A DNA stretch of 64,000 nt from Alteromonas sp. a30 (lineage in GTDB: Bacteria > Pseudomonadota > Gammaproteobacteria > Enterobacterales > Alteromonadaceae). The position numbers were made by a program, and so were the translations under genes. Below, piece after piece: positions 8,512 through 17,336 of this stretch; within the stretch, counting starts at the first letter, position 1, and each line of letters starts with the position of its first letter. The notes under the pieces are model-generated. The model searched no databases, was not told the origin of the DNA, and was given only the letters and a program-made list of their open reading frames with translations. The stretch is from contig NZ_JABEPE010000009.1 in assembly GCF_026788005.1 (NCBI RefSeq), positions 62,001-126,000 of the forward strand. The letters are read 5' to 3'.

Positions 8512-8573
8512 CCCGGGAGGACCGCGCTTGAATGCCGTATACTGAAACCTCCCACTCTGGGAGGTTTTTTTTT
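8501..8573 (+). promoter_or_regulatory. Phenylalanine transcription attenuator of pheA
   Basis: The terminator stem is AAACCTCCC (8545-8553) with GGGAGGTTT (8559-8567), loop ACTCT, ending in nine T residues (8565-8573). GGGAGG at 8515-8520 can pair instead with CCTCCC (8548-8553) as antiterminator. The leader segment CCTCACC (8501-8507) can pair with GGGAGG as the protector hairpin. The three alternative pairings directly after a Phe-rich leader form a complete attenuator. Confidence 0.88.
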
Positions 8574-8603
8574 GGAAAATTGGAATACCCTACAGGCAGA
8601 GCA

Positions 8604-9803
8604 ATGACAACTGACTTAGAAACTATCAGAAAAGAAATCTCAGCAACCGATACCCAATTGCTGTCTTTGTTGGCGAAGCGTCTGCAACTGACACAACAGG
8701 TTGCAGAAAACAAAATTGCTAATCATGTTGATGTTCGCGATCCAAAACGTGAAGAAGAATTGCTTGTTTCGCTAGTCCAACAAGGTTCGAAATTAGACCT
8801 AGACCCTCACTATGTCACCCGAATTTTCCACGTTATTATCGAAAACTCCGTGCTAAGCCAGCAAGCATTATTGGCAGAAAGAGCGAACCCGGAATTAAAC
8901 CAACCTTTAAATCGCGTGGCATTCCTTGGTAACAAAGGCAGTTATAGTTATTTAGCGACACAGCGTTACTTTTCCAGAAAGCCCGGAGAATTGCATGAAA
9001 TGGGGTTCAAAACCTTTTCCGAGGTCATTGCAAAGGTTGAAAACAATGAAGCCGATTACGCCGTTTTACCTATTGAAAACACTACATCTGGCAGTATTAA
9101 CGAAGTGTATGACCAGCTTCAACATACAAGCTTATCCATCATTGGAGAATTAACGCAGCCCATCGAACATGCATTATTAGTAAAAGGTGCTGGAAATATA
9201 GATGAAATAAAGACCATTTATGGGCACCCTCAGGCACTTGCTCAATGCCGTCTATTCACAGAATCTTTGGAAAATGTTACCACGGTCCCCTGCACCAGCA
9301 CTTCCACGGCCATGCAAACCGTAAGTGAATCTAACGCTTCCGATATTGCCGCCATTGGCAGTGTTCAAGGAGGAGAAAACTACGGACTCACCGCCCTTAA
9401 GCAAGGCTTGGCTAATCAAAGTGAAAACCACACCCGTTTTATTGTGGTTGCACGCAAGCCAGTAAAAGTGCCAATTCAAATTCCTGCTAAAACTACCGTT
9501 GTTATGTCAACCATTCAAAAACCCGGAGCCTTGGTTGACGCCCTTATCGTCCTTAAAAACAATAAAATCAATATGACCAAGTTAGAATCTCGCCCAATCA
9601 CAGGGAATCCTTGGGAAGAAATGTTTTATCTCGATATTGACGGTAATACTGATGATGGCCCAATGCAAAAAGCACTGGAGGAACTTCAAGGAATGACGAG
9701 AAAATTCAAGGTGTTAGGTTGCTACCCTATTGAAGAAGTAACACATACCAAAGTGCCTGTTTATAAAGCGCTGACTGAAAACTCGAGCAATTTGCAAAAT
9801 TAA
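8604..9803 (+). CDS. pheA: P-protein: chorismate mutase / prephenate dehydratase
   Basis: A bifunctional enzyme of 399 residues converting chorismate to prephenate and then phenylpyruvate for phenylalanine synthesis. The AroQ chorismate mutase is residues 1-90 (LETIRKEISATDTQLLSLLAKR). Prephenate dehydratase is about 105-285 (FLGNKGSYSYLA, then LPIENTTSGSINEVYD with the catalytic Thr region). A C-terminal ACT domain (about 300-380) holds GALVDAL and ESRP, the phenylalanine-binding motifs for feedback inhibition. The frame is open further upstream, to 8532, but that stretch is the attenuator hairpin. ATG at 8604 matches the E. coli start and lies after the terminator T run. It is convergent with tyrA and regulated by the attenuator above. 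Confidence 0.96.
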   Translation: MTTDLETIRKEISATDTQLLSLLAKRLQLTQQVAENKIANHVDVRDPKREEELLVSLVQQGSKLDLDPHYVTRIFHVIIENSVLSQQALLAERANPELNQPLNRVAFLGNKGSYSYLATQRYFSRKPGELHEMGFKTFSEVIAKVENNEADYAVLPIENTTSGSINEVYDQLQHTSLSIIGELTQPIEHALLVKGAGNIDEIKTIYGHPQALAQCRLFTESLENVTTVPCTSTSTAMQTVSESNASDIAAIGSVQGGENYGLTALKQGLANQSENHTRFIVVARKPVKVPIQIPAKTTVVMSTIQKPGALVDALIVLKNNKINMTKLESRPITGNPWEEMFYLDIDGNTDDGPMQKALEELQGMTRKFKVLGCYPIEEVTHTKVPVYKALTENSSNLQN

Positions 9804-9823
9804 TGGCTTAAGAAAGAATAGAC

Positions 9824-9926
9824 AAAGGCCGCCAGTTCTCCCTAAATAATAGAGTGTAATTGTCAGTCACCTACAGAGACTGACAATTTGGAACAGGTAT
9901 CTATAGCGGCCTTTTCATTTTGTTTT
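9824..9926. terminator. Nested inverted repeats between convergent pheA and tyrA
   Basis: Outer stem AAAGGCCGC (9824-9832) with GCGGCCTTT (9906-9914), then a T-rich tail. Inside it is an independent 11-base perfect stem AATTGTCAGTC (9858-9868) with GACTGACAATT (9878-9888). It probably terminates pheA transcription and perhaps also blocks readthrough from tyrA. Confidence 0.65.
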
Positions 9927-9979
9927 TTCTTTCACCACACCGTTTAGCGCATTGAACAAATGGCTCATTTACTTGTTAT

Positions 9980-11116
9980 TCAAATCCCTGTGTTTAACGT
10001 GCGATCATCATTGGCTTTTTGCAGCAGTTTTTCACTGTCTTTTAAACATTCGTTGGCATAATCTCCAAGCCAATCTGCAATATGATGAAACTGATCAATA
10101 AACCCTTGCTTATCCCCATTTTCAACTAATGTGAGACACTCTTGTAAACGAGTGGAAAAACGCTGCAACAACTCAAAGCCTTTATTATTGGAGAATATAA
10201 TATCGGCGTACAACACAGGGTCTTGTGCAAACAAACGTCCAACCATCGCCAATTCCAGCCGGTAAATAGGTGAACTTAATGCTATTAACAGGTCGAGATC
10301 CGGGTTTTCTTTGGCAAGATGCGCACCGTATACAAAGCTACTAAAGTGCCTCATTACTTGAATGAATGCCATTGCATCATCATGTTGCTGTGCAGTGGTG
10401 TGATAAACCGCCGCTCCCCAAATAGCGATTTGATCAACTAGCCATTTGTAATCTTCCGCTTTACGACCTTCGCATACCACAACCACCTGTTTTGCCATGC
10501 TTTTGATATTCGGACCAAACATGGGATGCAACCCAACGACAGGTCCTTGATGCACCTCCAACATAGACGCTAATGGCGCAGATTTAACACTCGTCACATC
10601 AGCCAAAATACAGTATGGAGGTAAACGACTTAGCTCACTGATCACCGTTTGAGTAAACCGTATCGGCACAGAAACTAAGACCAAACTTGCATTATTCAAA
10701 ACGTTGCCAGCACTTTCCCAGTCATCTTTATCAAGCACTTCTACTTGATAACCACTGCGCTCAAACATAGACACAAAAAAACCGCCCAACGCCCCTTTTC
10801 CGCCAACAACTACCACCTTGCCTGCCTCAGAATTAGCACATAAATATTGGTGGCTTTGGGTTTGATAAGACTCTCTCATGACACGGCGGAGAATATCTTC
10901 AACTAAGTTAGGTGAAACCTCCTTTTCTTGTGCTTGTTGCCTGCGCTTCTCAAGTAGTTCAGCTTCTCGACTCGGGACATAAATTGGCAACCCTACCTGA
11001 CTTTTATATTCTCCAACTTGTTTAGTTAACTGTGATCTCGCTGCCAATAAGTCCACAAGTTGGCTGTCGATATCATCAATCTGCACGCGCAACGTTTGTA
11101 ATATATTATCCGCCAT
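9980..11116 (-). CDS. tyrA: T-protein: chorismate mutase / prephenate dehydrogenase
   Basis: A bifunctional enzyme of 378 residues making 4-hydroxyphenylpyruvate for tyrosine. The AroQ chorismate mutase is N-terminal ([18 protein letters not shown], then [14 protein letters not shown] and RRVMRESY). The prephenate dehydrogenase follows from about residue 98, with the nucleotide-binding loop [13 protein letters not shown], then SVPIRFT and LHPMFGPN. The start at 11116 aligns with E. coli TyrA. An in-frame ATG at 11128 would add MGKI but has no ribosome site, whereas GGGAAAA precedes 11116. It lies 18 bases after aroF, so the two form one operon under tyrosine control. Confidence 0.95.
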   Translation of the reverse strand: MADNILQTLRVQIDDIDSQLVDLLAARSQLTKQVGEYKSQVGLPIYVPSREAELLEKRRQQAQEKEVSPNLVEDILRRVMRESYQTQSHQYLCANSEAGKVVVVGGKGALGGFFVSMFERSGYQVEVLDKDDWESAGNVLNNASLVLVSVPIRFTQTVISELSRLPPYCILADVTSVKSAPLASMLEVHQGPVVGLHPMFGPNIKSMAKQVVVVCEGRKAEDYKWLVDQIAIWGAAVYHTTAQQHDDAMAFIQVMRHFSSFVYGAHLAKENPDLDLLIALSSPIYRLELAMVGRLFAQDPVLYADIIFSNNKGFELLQRFSTRLQECLTLVENGDKQGFIDQFHHIADWLGDYANECLKDSEKLLQKANDDRTLNTGI

Positions 11117-11134
11117 GATTTTTCCCATTCAGGT

Positions 11135-12220
11135 TTAAGCTACTTGGTTGCGTTTGTTTAAGCGCATTGGTAATACTGTGATCAGTTTTTCTCGCGCTTG
11201 ATGCATTAAGGTCTTGGTAGTTTCCCAGCTAATGCAAGCATCTGTAATCGACATCCCATACTCAAGTTCATCCACCGATTTGCCTTTATTAGATTGGTTG
11301 CCTTCTTTTAAATGACTTTCCAACATAATACCGATAATTGACTGATTTCCTTCCAATATTTGATTCACGACATTAAGTGCAACGGGCACTTGCCTGCGGT
11401 AATCTTTAGATGAATTCGCGTGGCTACAATCAACCACTAAACCAGCAGAAAGCTGACTTTCTTCCAACTGTGTTTCACACTCGGCTACACAAACAGAATC
11501 GTAATTTGGCTGTTTACCACCACGAAGAATAATATGACCATCTTCATTACCCTGAGTATTAATAATAGCCACTTGTCCCAATTTATTTATGCCCATAAAA
11601 CTATGCCCAGAAGACGCTGAACGTAGCGCATTTATGGCAATATCGAGGCTACCATCCGTACCATTTTTAAAACCAACTGGCATGGATAAACCACTCGCCA
11701 TTTCACGGTGTGTTTGCGATTCCGACGTTCTTGCGCCAATCGCTGACCAGCTAAAAAATTCTGCTAAATATTGAGGAGAAATAGGATCTAACGCTTCTGT
11801 TGCAACCGGTAGTTCCAACTCAGCCAACCAAATTAAGAGTTCACGAGCTTTGCGTAAACCTTTATCAATATCAAAAGTACCATCAATGTTGGGGTCATTG
11901 ATAAGCCCTTTCCAGCCCACCGTTGTCCGTGGCTTTTCAAAATACACCCGCATAACAATATAAAGTGTGTCCTTGCACATTTCATGTAGCTCTTTGAGCT
12001 TTAATGCGTACTCCTTTGCTGCCTCTATATCGTGAATCGAACAAGGTCCAGCTATCACCAAAAGGCGATGATCGCGACGATGGATAATGTCGGAAATGAT
12101 GTTGCGGGATGCTTCAATTCTCATTAAAGCCTTTTCGCTAACCGGAAGCTCTTGTTGCAACTGCATCGGTGTCACCAAGACGTTTTCCGAAGAAACATGG
12201 ATGTTATCTACATGTGCCAT
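11135..12220 (-). CDS. aroF: 3-deoxy-7-phosphoheptulonate synthase (DAHP synthase), class I
   Basis: A 361-residue enzyme condensing phosphoenolpyruvate and erythrose 4-phosphate, the first step of the shikimate pathway. Family motifs are clear: LLVIAGPCSIHD, VMRVYFEKPRTTVGWKGL, ATEALDPISPQY, the metal/PEP region WSAIGARTSESQ and VGFKNGTDG, then VVDCSHANS and IMLESHL. The isozyme class (Tyr-, Phe- or Trp-sensitive) cannot be read directly. The symbol rests on the operon with tyrA, the tyrosine-rich leader and the TyrR-like box upstream, all of which point to the tyrosine-regulated isozyme. ATG at 12220 follows AGG about 12 bases upstream, and length is normal for the family (350-360). Confidence 0.94.
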   Translation of the reverse strand: MAHVDNIHVSSENVLVTPMQLQQELPVSEKALMRIEASRNIISDIIHRRDHRLLVIAGPCSIHDIEAAKEYALKLKELHEMCKDTLYIVMRVYFEKPRTTVGWKGLINDPNIDGTFDIDKGLRKARELLIWLAELELPVATEALDPISPQYLAEFFSWSAIGARTSESQTHREMASGLSMPVGFKNGTDGSLDIAINALRSASSGHSFMGINKLGQVAIINTQGNEDGHIILRGGKQPNYDSVCVAECETQLEESQLSAGLVVDCSHANSSKDYRRQVPVALNVVNQILEGNQSIIGIMLESHLKEGNQSNKGKSVDELEYGMSITDACISWETTKTLMHQAREKLITVLPMRLNKRNQVA

Positions 12221-12311
12221 TTTGTTTAACCTAAATTTAAATTGCTGTTTTTTGGGGAATCGAAAGGTGCCTGAGCGGCGGATGGCGTTGATGAAGCGCC
12301 AAAAAGTAGTC

Positions 12312-12365
12312 TCACCAATAATAGTGATAATAAGGAGGGCAGCGATAGGACTCGCGGTTTTTCAT
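12312..12365 (-). CDS. Putative tyrosine-rich leader peptide of aroF-tyrA
   Basis: A 17-codon open frame encoding MKNRESYRCPPYYHYYW with stop TGA, 92 bases before the aroF ATG on the same strand. Five of 17 residues are Tyr (TAT codons; two adjacent pairs around one His), followed by Trp. Such clustering before a tyrosine biosynthesis operon is what an attenuation leader looks like. The frame begins 10 bases after a candidate -10, the same spacing as pheL. No intrinsic terminator with a U-tract was found between it and aroF; a T run (12301-12305) directly after the frame has only weak pairing upstream. The mechanism is therefore open. E. coli aroF-tyrA is not known to have this arrangement. 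Confidence 0.6.
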   Translation of the reverse strand: MKNRESYRCPPYYHYYW

Positions 12366-12375
12366 CTATTCACAC

Positions 12376-12402
12376 TCTGTATGTAAATTTTATTTTACTC
12401 AA
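12376..12402 (-). promoter_or_regulatory. Putative aroF-tyrA promoter with TyrR-like box
   Basis: A near-perfect TyrR box TGTAAA-N6-TTTACT lies at 12382-12399 (consensus TGTAAA-N6-TTTACA, 11 of 12 matches). It sits across a weak candidate promoter on the minus strand, -35 TTGAGT (12402-12397) and -10 TACAGA (12381-12376), so binding would occlude RNA polymerase. The TyrR gene itself is not in this window. Confidence 0.65.
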
Positions 12403-12520
12403 TTACACCAGCCCCGAACAGCTAATGTAAGCACCTAGGCTTGACTTTCTATCATTATGACAATTTAAGTACAAGCACTATTTTCAGCTCCCTTTGAAAA
12501 AAGCCATTTTTCAGCACTTA

Positions 12521-13438
12521 CTAGGGTGTTCTCTCTGATTCGGAAACCCGTTTTTGTTTACCAACACTGAAACGCCGCCACTTCGCTTGGCTAATGAATA
12601 GTCCAGCAAGGATAAGACTACAAACGAGCCATTTAGTTGAGCTAAGTGACTCGTTGTACATAACAACACTCCCCAACATGCCGAACACTGGGACAAGTGT
12701 CGTTAACAACGATACCGTCGATAAAGGGTACTTCAAGACCAACTTATTCCATACCAAATACCCTAAAAGGGTTGTGGGATAAGCTTGAAATAAAACAGAA
12801 AACCAAACAGTAGCGTTCATTTTGCTTGGTAATTCAATAAAGATACTTGGGCCATGCAATAACCAAGCAATCACCACCAAAGGAATAGGGGCAAATGCCA
12901 TTCCCCACACACTAAAGGCAAACGCTTGCTTTACATTCGACATTTTGACGATGAGTGACACAAGACTCCAACTTAGCGCACCGAATAGTACAAAGATCAA
13001 CGCGACTTTTGGTGCAGATCCATCTTGCAGCGTTAAACTCACGGCCAACCCCACAATGGCGAGCAATGCGCCTATCAACTTGTTTACAGCGACTTTTTCT
13101 TTCAAAACGAGCCAACTCAAGATCAAGCTAAAGACCAAGCTAAGCTGCATTAATATGCCAGCCATCCCCGCAGATAATCCAAGATTGATGGACCACGTCA
13201 TCATGCCCCACAAACCAACACCAAAACACAAACCATAAGCAACCAAATACTTTGCAGGCACCTTAGGTTTTGCAATGAAGAAAATGGCAGGAAAGACAGC
13301 AAATGTGAATCGAAGCGCAGTTAATAGCACTGGGTTGATTTGATCTGCTCCAAGTTTAATAACGGAAAAGTTAAGTCCCCAAAGACACATTAATGCAATA
13401 GCAATGAGTAAATCCCGCTTTGTCATTTTCCGACTCAA
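12521..13438 (-). CDS. EamA/DMT-family transporter
   Basis: A 305-residue inner-membrane protein with ten predicted hydrophobic segments in two EamA repeats (about 8-140 and 150-285). The first starts LLIAIALMCLWGLNFSVIKLGA, the typical EamA opening; the second has ALSWSLVSLIVK. Family members usually export amino acids or small metabolites; the closest resemblance is to the YdcZ/RhaT-like and O-acetylserine exporter branch, but the substrate cannot be assigned. The basic, Ser/Arg-rich C-terminus is cytosolic. It is a single gene, downstream of abgT-like 13538-15070 in the opposite order, with a terminator between them. Confidence 0.88.
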   Translation of the reverse strand: MSRKMTKRDLLIAIALMCLWGLNFSVIKLGADQINPVLLTALRFTFAVFPAIFFIAKPKVPAKYLVAYGLCFGVGLWGMMTWSINLGLSAGMAGILMQLSLVFSLILSWLVLKEKVAVNKLIGALLAIVGLAVSLTLQDGSAPKVALIFVLFGALSWSLVSLIVKMSNVKQAFAFSVWGMAFAPIPLVVIAWLLHGPSIFIELPSKMNATVWFSVLFQAYPTTLLGYLVWNKLVLKYPLSTVSLLTTLVPVFGMLGSVVMYNESLSSTKWLVCSLILAGLFISQAKWRRFSVGKQKRVSESERTP

Positions 13439-13477
13439 CCTCTTACACGAAATGGAACGCGCACATTATTACAAAAC

Positions 13478-13504
13478 AAAAAGGGAGCCGATTCAGCTCC
13501 CTTT
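13478..13504 (-). terminator. Terminator of the AbgT-family gene
   Basis: Hairpin AAAGGGAGC/GCTCCCTTT with loop GATTCA, followed on the minus strand by a T-rich tail (TTTGTTTTG). It ends transcription of the AbgT gene before the EamA gene. Confidence 0.85.
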
Positions 13505-13537
13505 CATATCAATTTAATGTAGCTGTTATGAAGGTTC

Positions 13538-15070
13538 TCAACCGGGCATGTATAAATAACTAGATTGGATACCCAGTGGCAAACCGATACCCCAATACAG
13601 TAACAGGAAGGCCGTCCAAGCGATAATAATGGTAAAGGCATAAGGCAGCATCAACGACAATAATGTTCCAATTCCTGTGCCTTTTACGTAACGCTGACAA
13701 TACACAACAACAAGTGGAAAATACGGCATTAACGGAGTAATGATGTTAGATGAAGAGTCACCTAAGCGATATGCCGCCTGCGTTAAATCGGGTGAGATAT
13801 TAAGCTGCATTAACATTGGCACAAAAATAGGACCTAACAACGCCCATTTTGCCGAGGATGATCCTACAAACAAGTTGACGAAAGCGGTCAGAAAGATAAG
13901 ACCAACAATAGTGACCATACTCGGTAGGTTAAGCGTTTTTAATAGCTGACCACCTTCAATGGCTAACAATGCGCCTAGATTCGACTTACCAAAGGCATCG
14001 ATAAACAAAGCACAGAAGAACGCCATAACCATATAATAAGCCATGCTATCCATGGCTTTACTCATACTGCCAATCACATCTTTGCTGGTTTTGAAGGTGC
14101 CAGCCATATAGCCATACACCACACCCGGTAACAAAAATAGCAAGAAAATCAATGGTACGATGGAGCGCATAACGGGCGCAGCAAAAGACGTTAATTCACC
14201 ATTCGGCGCACGCATAGGCGAAGTATCAGGCCAAAGAATAGCGACTAACGCAACAATACCAGCCACCATCACGCCGGTTGCGGCTCTTAACGCTTTGGTT
14301 TGACGCGCATCCAAATTATCGAATTTGGGAATTTCTGCTGGGTCGCCGTCAATTGGTGTATCTTTTAATCTCGGCTCAATGACTTTGTCGGTTAAATACC
14401 AGCCTAAACAAACGATAAGCAAACTTGAAGCAGAGTTAAAGAACCAGTTATTCAGCGGGTTCACTTGAATGCTAGGATCAATAATTTGAGCAGCGCTTTG
14501 CGTAAAGCTCTGTAATAATGGGTCGATTGCTGATGGAATAAAATTCGCACTAAATCCACCACTCACGCCAGCAAAAGCCGCAGCTATTCCTGCTAATGGG
14601 TGACGCCCCATCGCATAGAAAATCACACCCGCTAAAGGAATCACTAACACGTAACCTGCATCGGTTGCGGTATGGCTCACCAAAGCGACCAGAATGATTG
14701 ATGGTGTGAGTAAACGCTTAGGCGTTGCATCTAACATTCGCTTTAAACCTGCATTGATAAAGCCAGAATGTTCCGCTACGCCAACCCCTAACATGGCGAC
14801 TAACACCACTCCTAATGGGGCAAAGCCAGTAAAGATACCAACCATGCGAGATAAAAAGTCGGCCAAAGAGGCTCCCGTAAGCAAGTTATTAACAATAACG
14901 GGCTCTTGAGTCCGAGGGTCTATCGTTGTAAAGCTAACATCAGCGAGAAGTGCCGAAAGTACCCAAACAATAACCATACTAATTAAGAATATTACTGCTG
15001 GATCAGGGAGTTTATTACCAACCCTTTCTACCTTATCCAAGGCCCGGGTTACAAAGGAGTTGCTTGCCAT
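13538..15070 (-). CDS. AbgT-family transporter
   Basis: A 510-residue polytopic protein of the AbgT family, named for the p-aminobenzoyl-glutamate importer; other members (MtrF, YdaH) act as sulfonamide/aminobenzoate exporters. Family signatures are visible: the start FVTRALDKVERVGNKLPDPAVIF, HTATDAGYVLVIPLAG, GVSGGFSANF and, near the C-terminus, LFVGSSSAKWALLGPIFVPM and RLGDSSSNIITPLMPYFP. Whether it takes up folate fragments or exports drugs cannot be decided from sequence. No abgA/abgB hydrolase genes are nearby, which weakens a folate-catabolite role. It is transcribed alone with its own terminator. Confidence 0.92.
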   Translation of the reverse strand: MASNSFVTRALDKVERVGNKLPDPAVIFLISMVIVWVLSALLADVSFTTIDPRTQEPVIVNNLLTGASLADFLSRMVGIFTGFAPLGVVLVAMLGVGVAEHSGFINAGLKRMLDATPKRLLTPSIILVALVSHTATDAGYVLVIPLAGVIFYAMGRHPLAGIAAAFAGVSGGFSANFIPSAIDPLLQSFTQSAAQIIDPSIQVNPLNNWFFNSASSLLIVCLGWYLTDKVIEPRLKDTPIDGDPAEIPKFDNLDARQTKALRAATGVMVAGIVALVAILWPDTSPMRAPNGELTSFAAPVMRSIVPLIFLLFLLPGVVYGYMAGTFKTSKDVIGSMSKAMDSMAYYMVMAFFCALFIDAFGKSNLGALLAIEGGQLLKTLNLPSMVTIVGLIFLTAFVNLFVGSSSAKWALLGPIFVPMLMQLNISPDLTQAAYRLGDSSSNIITPLMPYFPLVVVYCQRYVKGTGIGTLLSLMLPYAFTIIIAWTAFLLLYWGIGLPLGIQSSYLYMPG

Positions 15071-15182
15071 ACTTCCTCTTTATTTATTGTTATGTTTATT
15101 TGCAGAATGAGTCATTATCGACCCTAGTGCGCTAGAGTGTGCCAGACTCTATCGAAATGACAACTGTTTTGCTTGAGATAGT

Positions 15183-15209
15183 AAAAAGCCCGCTATAAGC
15201 GGGCTTTTT
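15183..15209. terminator. Bidirectional terminator after rplS
   Basis: Perfect 12-base stem AAAAAGCCCGCT/AGCGGGCTTTTT with a three-base loop, A/T runs on both sides. It ends the rpsP-rimM-trmD-rplS operon on the minus strand. Confidence 0.93.
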
Positions 15210-15243
15210 GGAGGTGTTAACATTAGCAATGGGATGGGGTTTA

Positions 15244-15603
15244 TTAACCCAACTTCTCTTTGATACGAGCAGACTTACCTGTACGACCACGCAAGTAGTA
15301 CAACTTAGCGCGACGTACGTCACCACGACGCTTCACGTCAATTGAAGCAACAGATTTACTGTGCGTTTGGAATACACGCTCTACGCCTTCACCGCTAGAC
15401 ATTTTGCGAACAGTGAATGCAGAGTGTAGACCACGATTTTTCTTCGCAATTACTACGCCTTCATATGCCTGTAGACGTTCTTTTTCGCCTTCTTTTACGC
15501 GTACTTGAACGACAACTGTGTCACCAGGACCAAACGCAGGCACGTCAGTTTTCAACTGATCTTGCTCGATACGCTTGATGATATCTTGATTAACTTTGCT
15601 CAT
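15244..15603 (-). CDS. rplS: 50S ribosomal protein L19
   Basis: A 119-residue L19 near the 30S/50S interface. Family landmarks: [63 protein letters not shown]. It is the last gene of the rpsP-rimM-trmD-rplS operon, 18 bases after trmD, and is followed by a strong terminator. Length and start agree with E. coli L19. Confidence 0.98.
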   Translation of the reverse strand: MSKVNQDIIKRIEQDQLKTDVPAFGPGDTVVVQVRVKEGEKERLQAYEGVVIAKKNRGLHSAFTVRKMSSGEGVERVFQTHSKSVASIDVKRRGDVRRAKLYYLRGRTGKSARIKEKLG

Positions 15604-15621
15604 CTTAACCTCGATTACTAG

Positions 15622-16392
15622 TTAACTGTCATGTTTATTTTGCTGCAAATGCGTTTGTTTAAAAGCTTCTAACAAGCGCTTTTGCTCCTCAGTCAGAGCT
15701 AGAAAATTTAATAATTCAGGGCGCCTCAACCACGTTCTCCCAAGAGACTGTTGTAGCCGCCACTGCCTAATCTTTTCATGGTTGCCACTTAGCAACACTT
15801 TTGGAACGGGTTCACCGTTCAGGATTTCCGGCCGAGTATAATGGGGACAATCTAATAACCCATTATTAAATGAATCTTCTACTGCTGAATCGGCATGACC
15901 TAACACACCGGGCACTAATCGAGAAACTGCGTCCATTAGCACCATCGCAGGAAGCTCACCACCACTTAATACGTAATCTCCTACTGAGATTTCCATGTCA
16001 ACGTGGCTTTGTATCACTCTTTCATCAATACCTTCATAACGCCCAGCCACCAAAATCAATGCGTTTTCATTCGCCAAATCTTGTGCAATTTGCTGCGTTA
16101 AGGGTTGCCCCTGCGGCGACATATACACAACCTTTGCCCGATGATTTGATGCAGTTTTAGCAGCATCAATTGCATCACTTAATGGCTGTACCATCATCAA
16201 CATGCCCGGACCACCGCCGTAAGGTCGGTCGTCCACTGTTCGGTGCTTGTCGTGCGTAAAATCTCTTGGATTAAAGCATTCTACGTCAATCAAACCCTTC
16301 TGGACCGCTCTCCCAGATACCCCTTGTTCAGTAAACGCGGTAAACATCTCTGGAAAAAGCGTTACCAACCCGAACCAATAAGAGGATGTCAT
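15622..16392 (-). CDS. trmD: tRNA (guanine-37-N1)-methyltransferase
   Basis: A 256-residue SPOUT methyltransferase that makes m1G37 and prevents +1 frameshifting. The trefoil-knot AdoMet site is recognisable: [16 protein letters not shown], then [13 protein letters not shown] and [17 protein letters not shown]. The start at 16392 is chosen because ATG overlaps the rimM stop as TAATG and gives the family N-terminus ([17 protein letters not shown]). An in-frame start at 16410 would add an unlikely six residues inside rimM. Translation is probably coupled to rimM. Confidence 0.97.
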   Translation of the reverse strand: MTSSYWFGLVTLFPEMFTAFTEQGVSGRAVQKGLIDVECFNPRDFTHDKHRTVDDRPYGGGPGMLMMVQPLSDAIDAAKTASNHRAKVVYMSPQGQPLTQQIAQDLANENALILVAGRYEGIDERVIQSHVDMEISVGDYVLSGGELPAMVLMDAVSRLVPGVLGHADSAVEDSFNNGLLDCPHYTRPEILNGEPVPKVLLSGNHEKIRQWRLQQSLGRTWLRRPELLNFLALTEEQKRLLEAFKQTHLQQNKHDS

Positions 16393-16922
16393 TAAAAACT
16401 GGGATCCCAATCAACAGTGATGACTGCAGATTCCAAATCAACTTGCTTAACGACTTGATCAAACAAGTAAGGAATCATGCGCTGTTTCATGCCGAAAGCA
16501 TCTTTTACGTTTGCCTTCACTAACATGACATCGTTAGCGCCGGTTTCAAACATTTGCTCAACTTTACCCAAGTTATAGCCTTTGTCGGAGACAACGCTCA
16601 ACCCAATTAAGTCGCGCCAGTAGAATTCATCTTTATCCAATTCTGGCAACAAAGCCTCATCAACACGAATCTCCGCGTTTTTGATTAACTCTGCGTCATC
16701 TCGGGTATCAACGCCTTCTATTCTGGCAAGCAAATGCTTATTTTGATGTTTCCAATCAATGACTTTGTATTCCTTTACCGTACCTTGAAGTGTTAACTTC
16801 CAAGGCGAGAAATCGAAAATTCCGTCCGATTTTTCTGTGTAAGAAGTAATGCGAACCCATCCTTTAACCCCATGCGGAGCGCCAATTTTACCGACCACTA
16901 GGGTGTTTTCAGAATTCGTCAC
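16392..16922 (-). CDS. rimM: 16S rRNA processing protein RimM
   Basis: A 176-residue ribosome maturation factor that binds S19 and helps assemble the 30S head. The N-terminal RimM domain has the signature [17 protein letters not shown]; the C-terminal PRC-barrel begins around residue 100 ([14 protein letters not shown]) and ends with PYLFDQVV and ITVDWDP. It lies between rpsP (24 bases away) and trmD (one-base overlap). Confidence 0.97.
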   Translation of the reverse strand: MTNSENTLVVGKIGAPHGVKGWVRITSYTEKSDGIFDFSPWKLTLQGTVKEYKVIDWKHQNKHLLARIEGVDTRDDAELIKNAEIRVDEALLPELDKDEFYWRDLIGLSVVSDKGYNLGKVEQMFETGANDVMLVKANVKDAFGMKQRMIPYLFDQVVKQVDLESAVITVDWDPSF

Positions 16923-16946
16923 GGCCTACTTTCCTACTTGAACAAC

Positions 16947-17195
16947 TTACGCTGCTTTTTGAATGTCTTTTACCAAGCGCTTAACGCGATCAGACATACC
17001 AGCACCGTGACTAACCCAGTGCTCAACACGTTCTAGATCTAGACGAATTCTTTCTTCTTGACCGCGTGCTGTAGGGTTAAAAAAGCCGATATTTTCAATG
17101 AATCGACCATCACGAGGACTGCGACTGTCTGTCACAACCACTTGATAAAATGGACGCTTTTTCGCGCCACCACGTTGTAAACGAATAGTTACCAT
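16947..17195 (-). CDS. rpsP: 30S ribosomal protein S16
   Basis: An 82-residue S16 starting [21 protein letters not shown], with [19 protein letters not shown]. It is the first gene of rpsP-rimM-trmD-rplS; the 141-base gap to ffh should hold the operon promoter, though no strong consensus stood out. Confidence 0.98.
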   Translation of the reverse strand: MVTIRLQRGGAKKRPFYQVVVTDSRSPRDGRFIENIGFFNPTARGQEERIRLDLERVEHWVSHGAGMSDRVKRLVKDIQKAA

Positions 17196-17336
17196 AATTG
17201 CCTCAATTTAGCTGTTAGTGAGTTCGAAAGTCAGATACGTTCCCATTAACGCTAATGTTAACCTAGCCTTCCCAAACGACAGGCGCTCAGAAAGGCCGCG
17301 AAATTGTACGTATTTTATAAAGAAATGCAAGCAGCT

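Noticed and set aside
8532-8603. Upstream extension of pheA
   Set aside because: The in-frame stretch is the attenuator hairpin and T run; the family N-terminus begins at 8604.
12241-12311. Intrinsic terminator after the tyrosine leader peptide
   Set aside because: The best stem (GGCG/CGCC, bulged) is not followed by T residues, and the T run at 12301-12305 has no stable stem before it.
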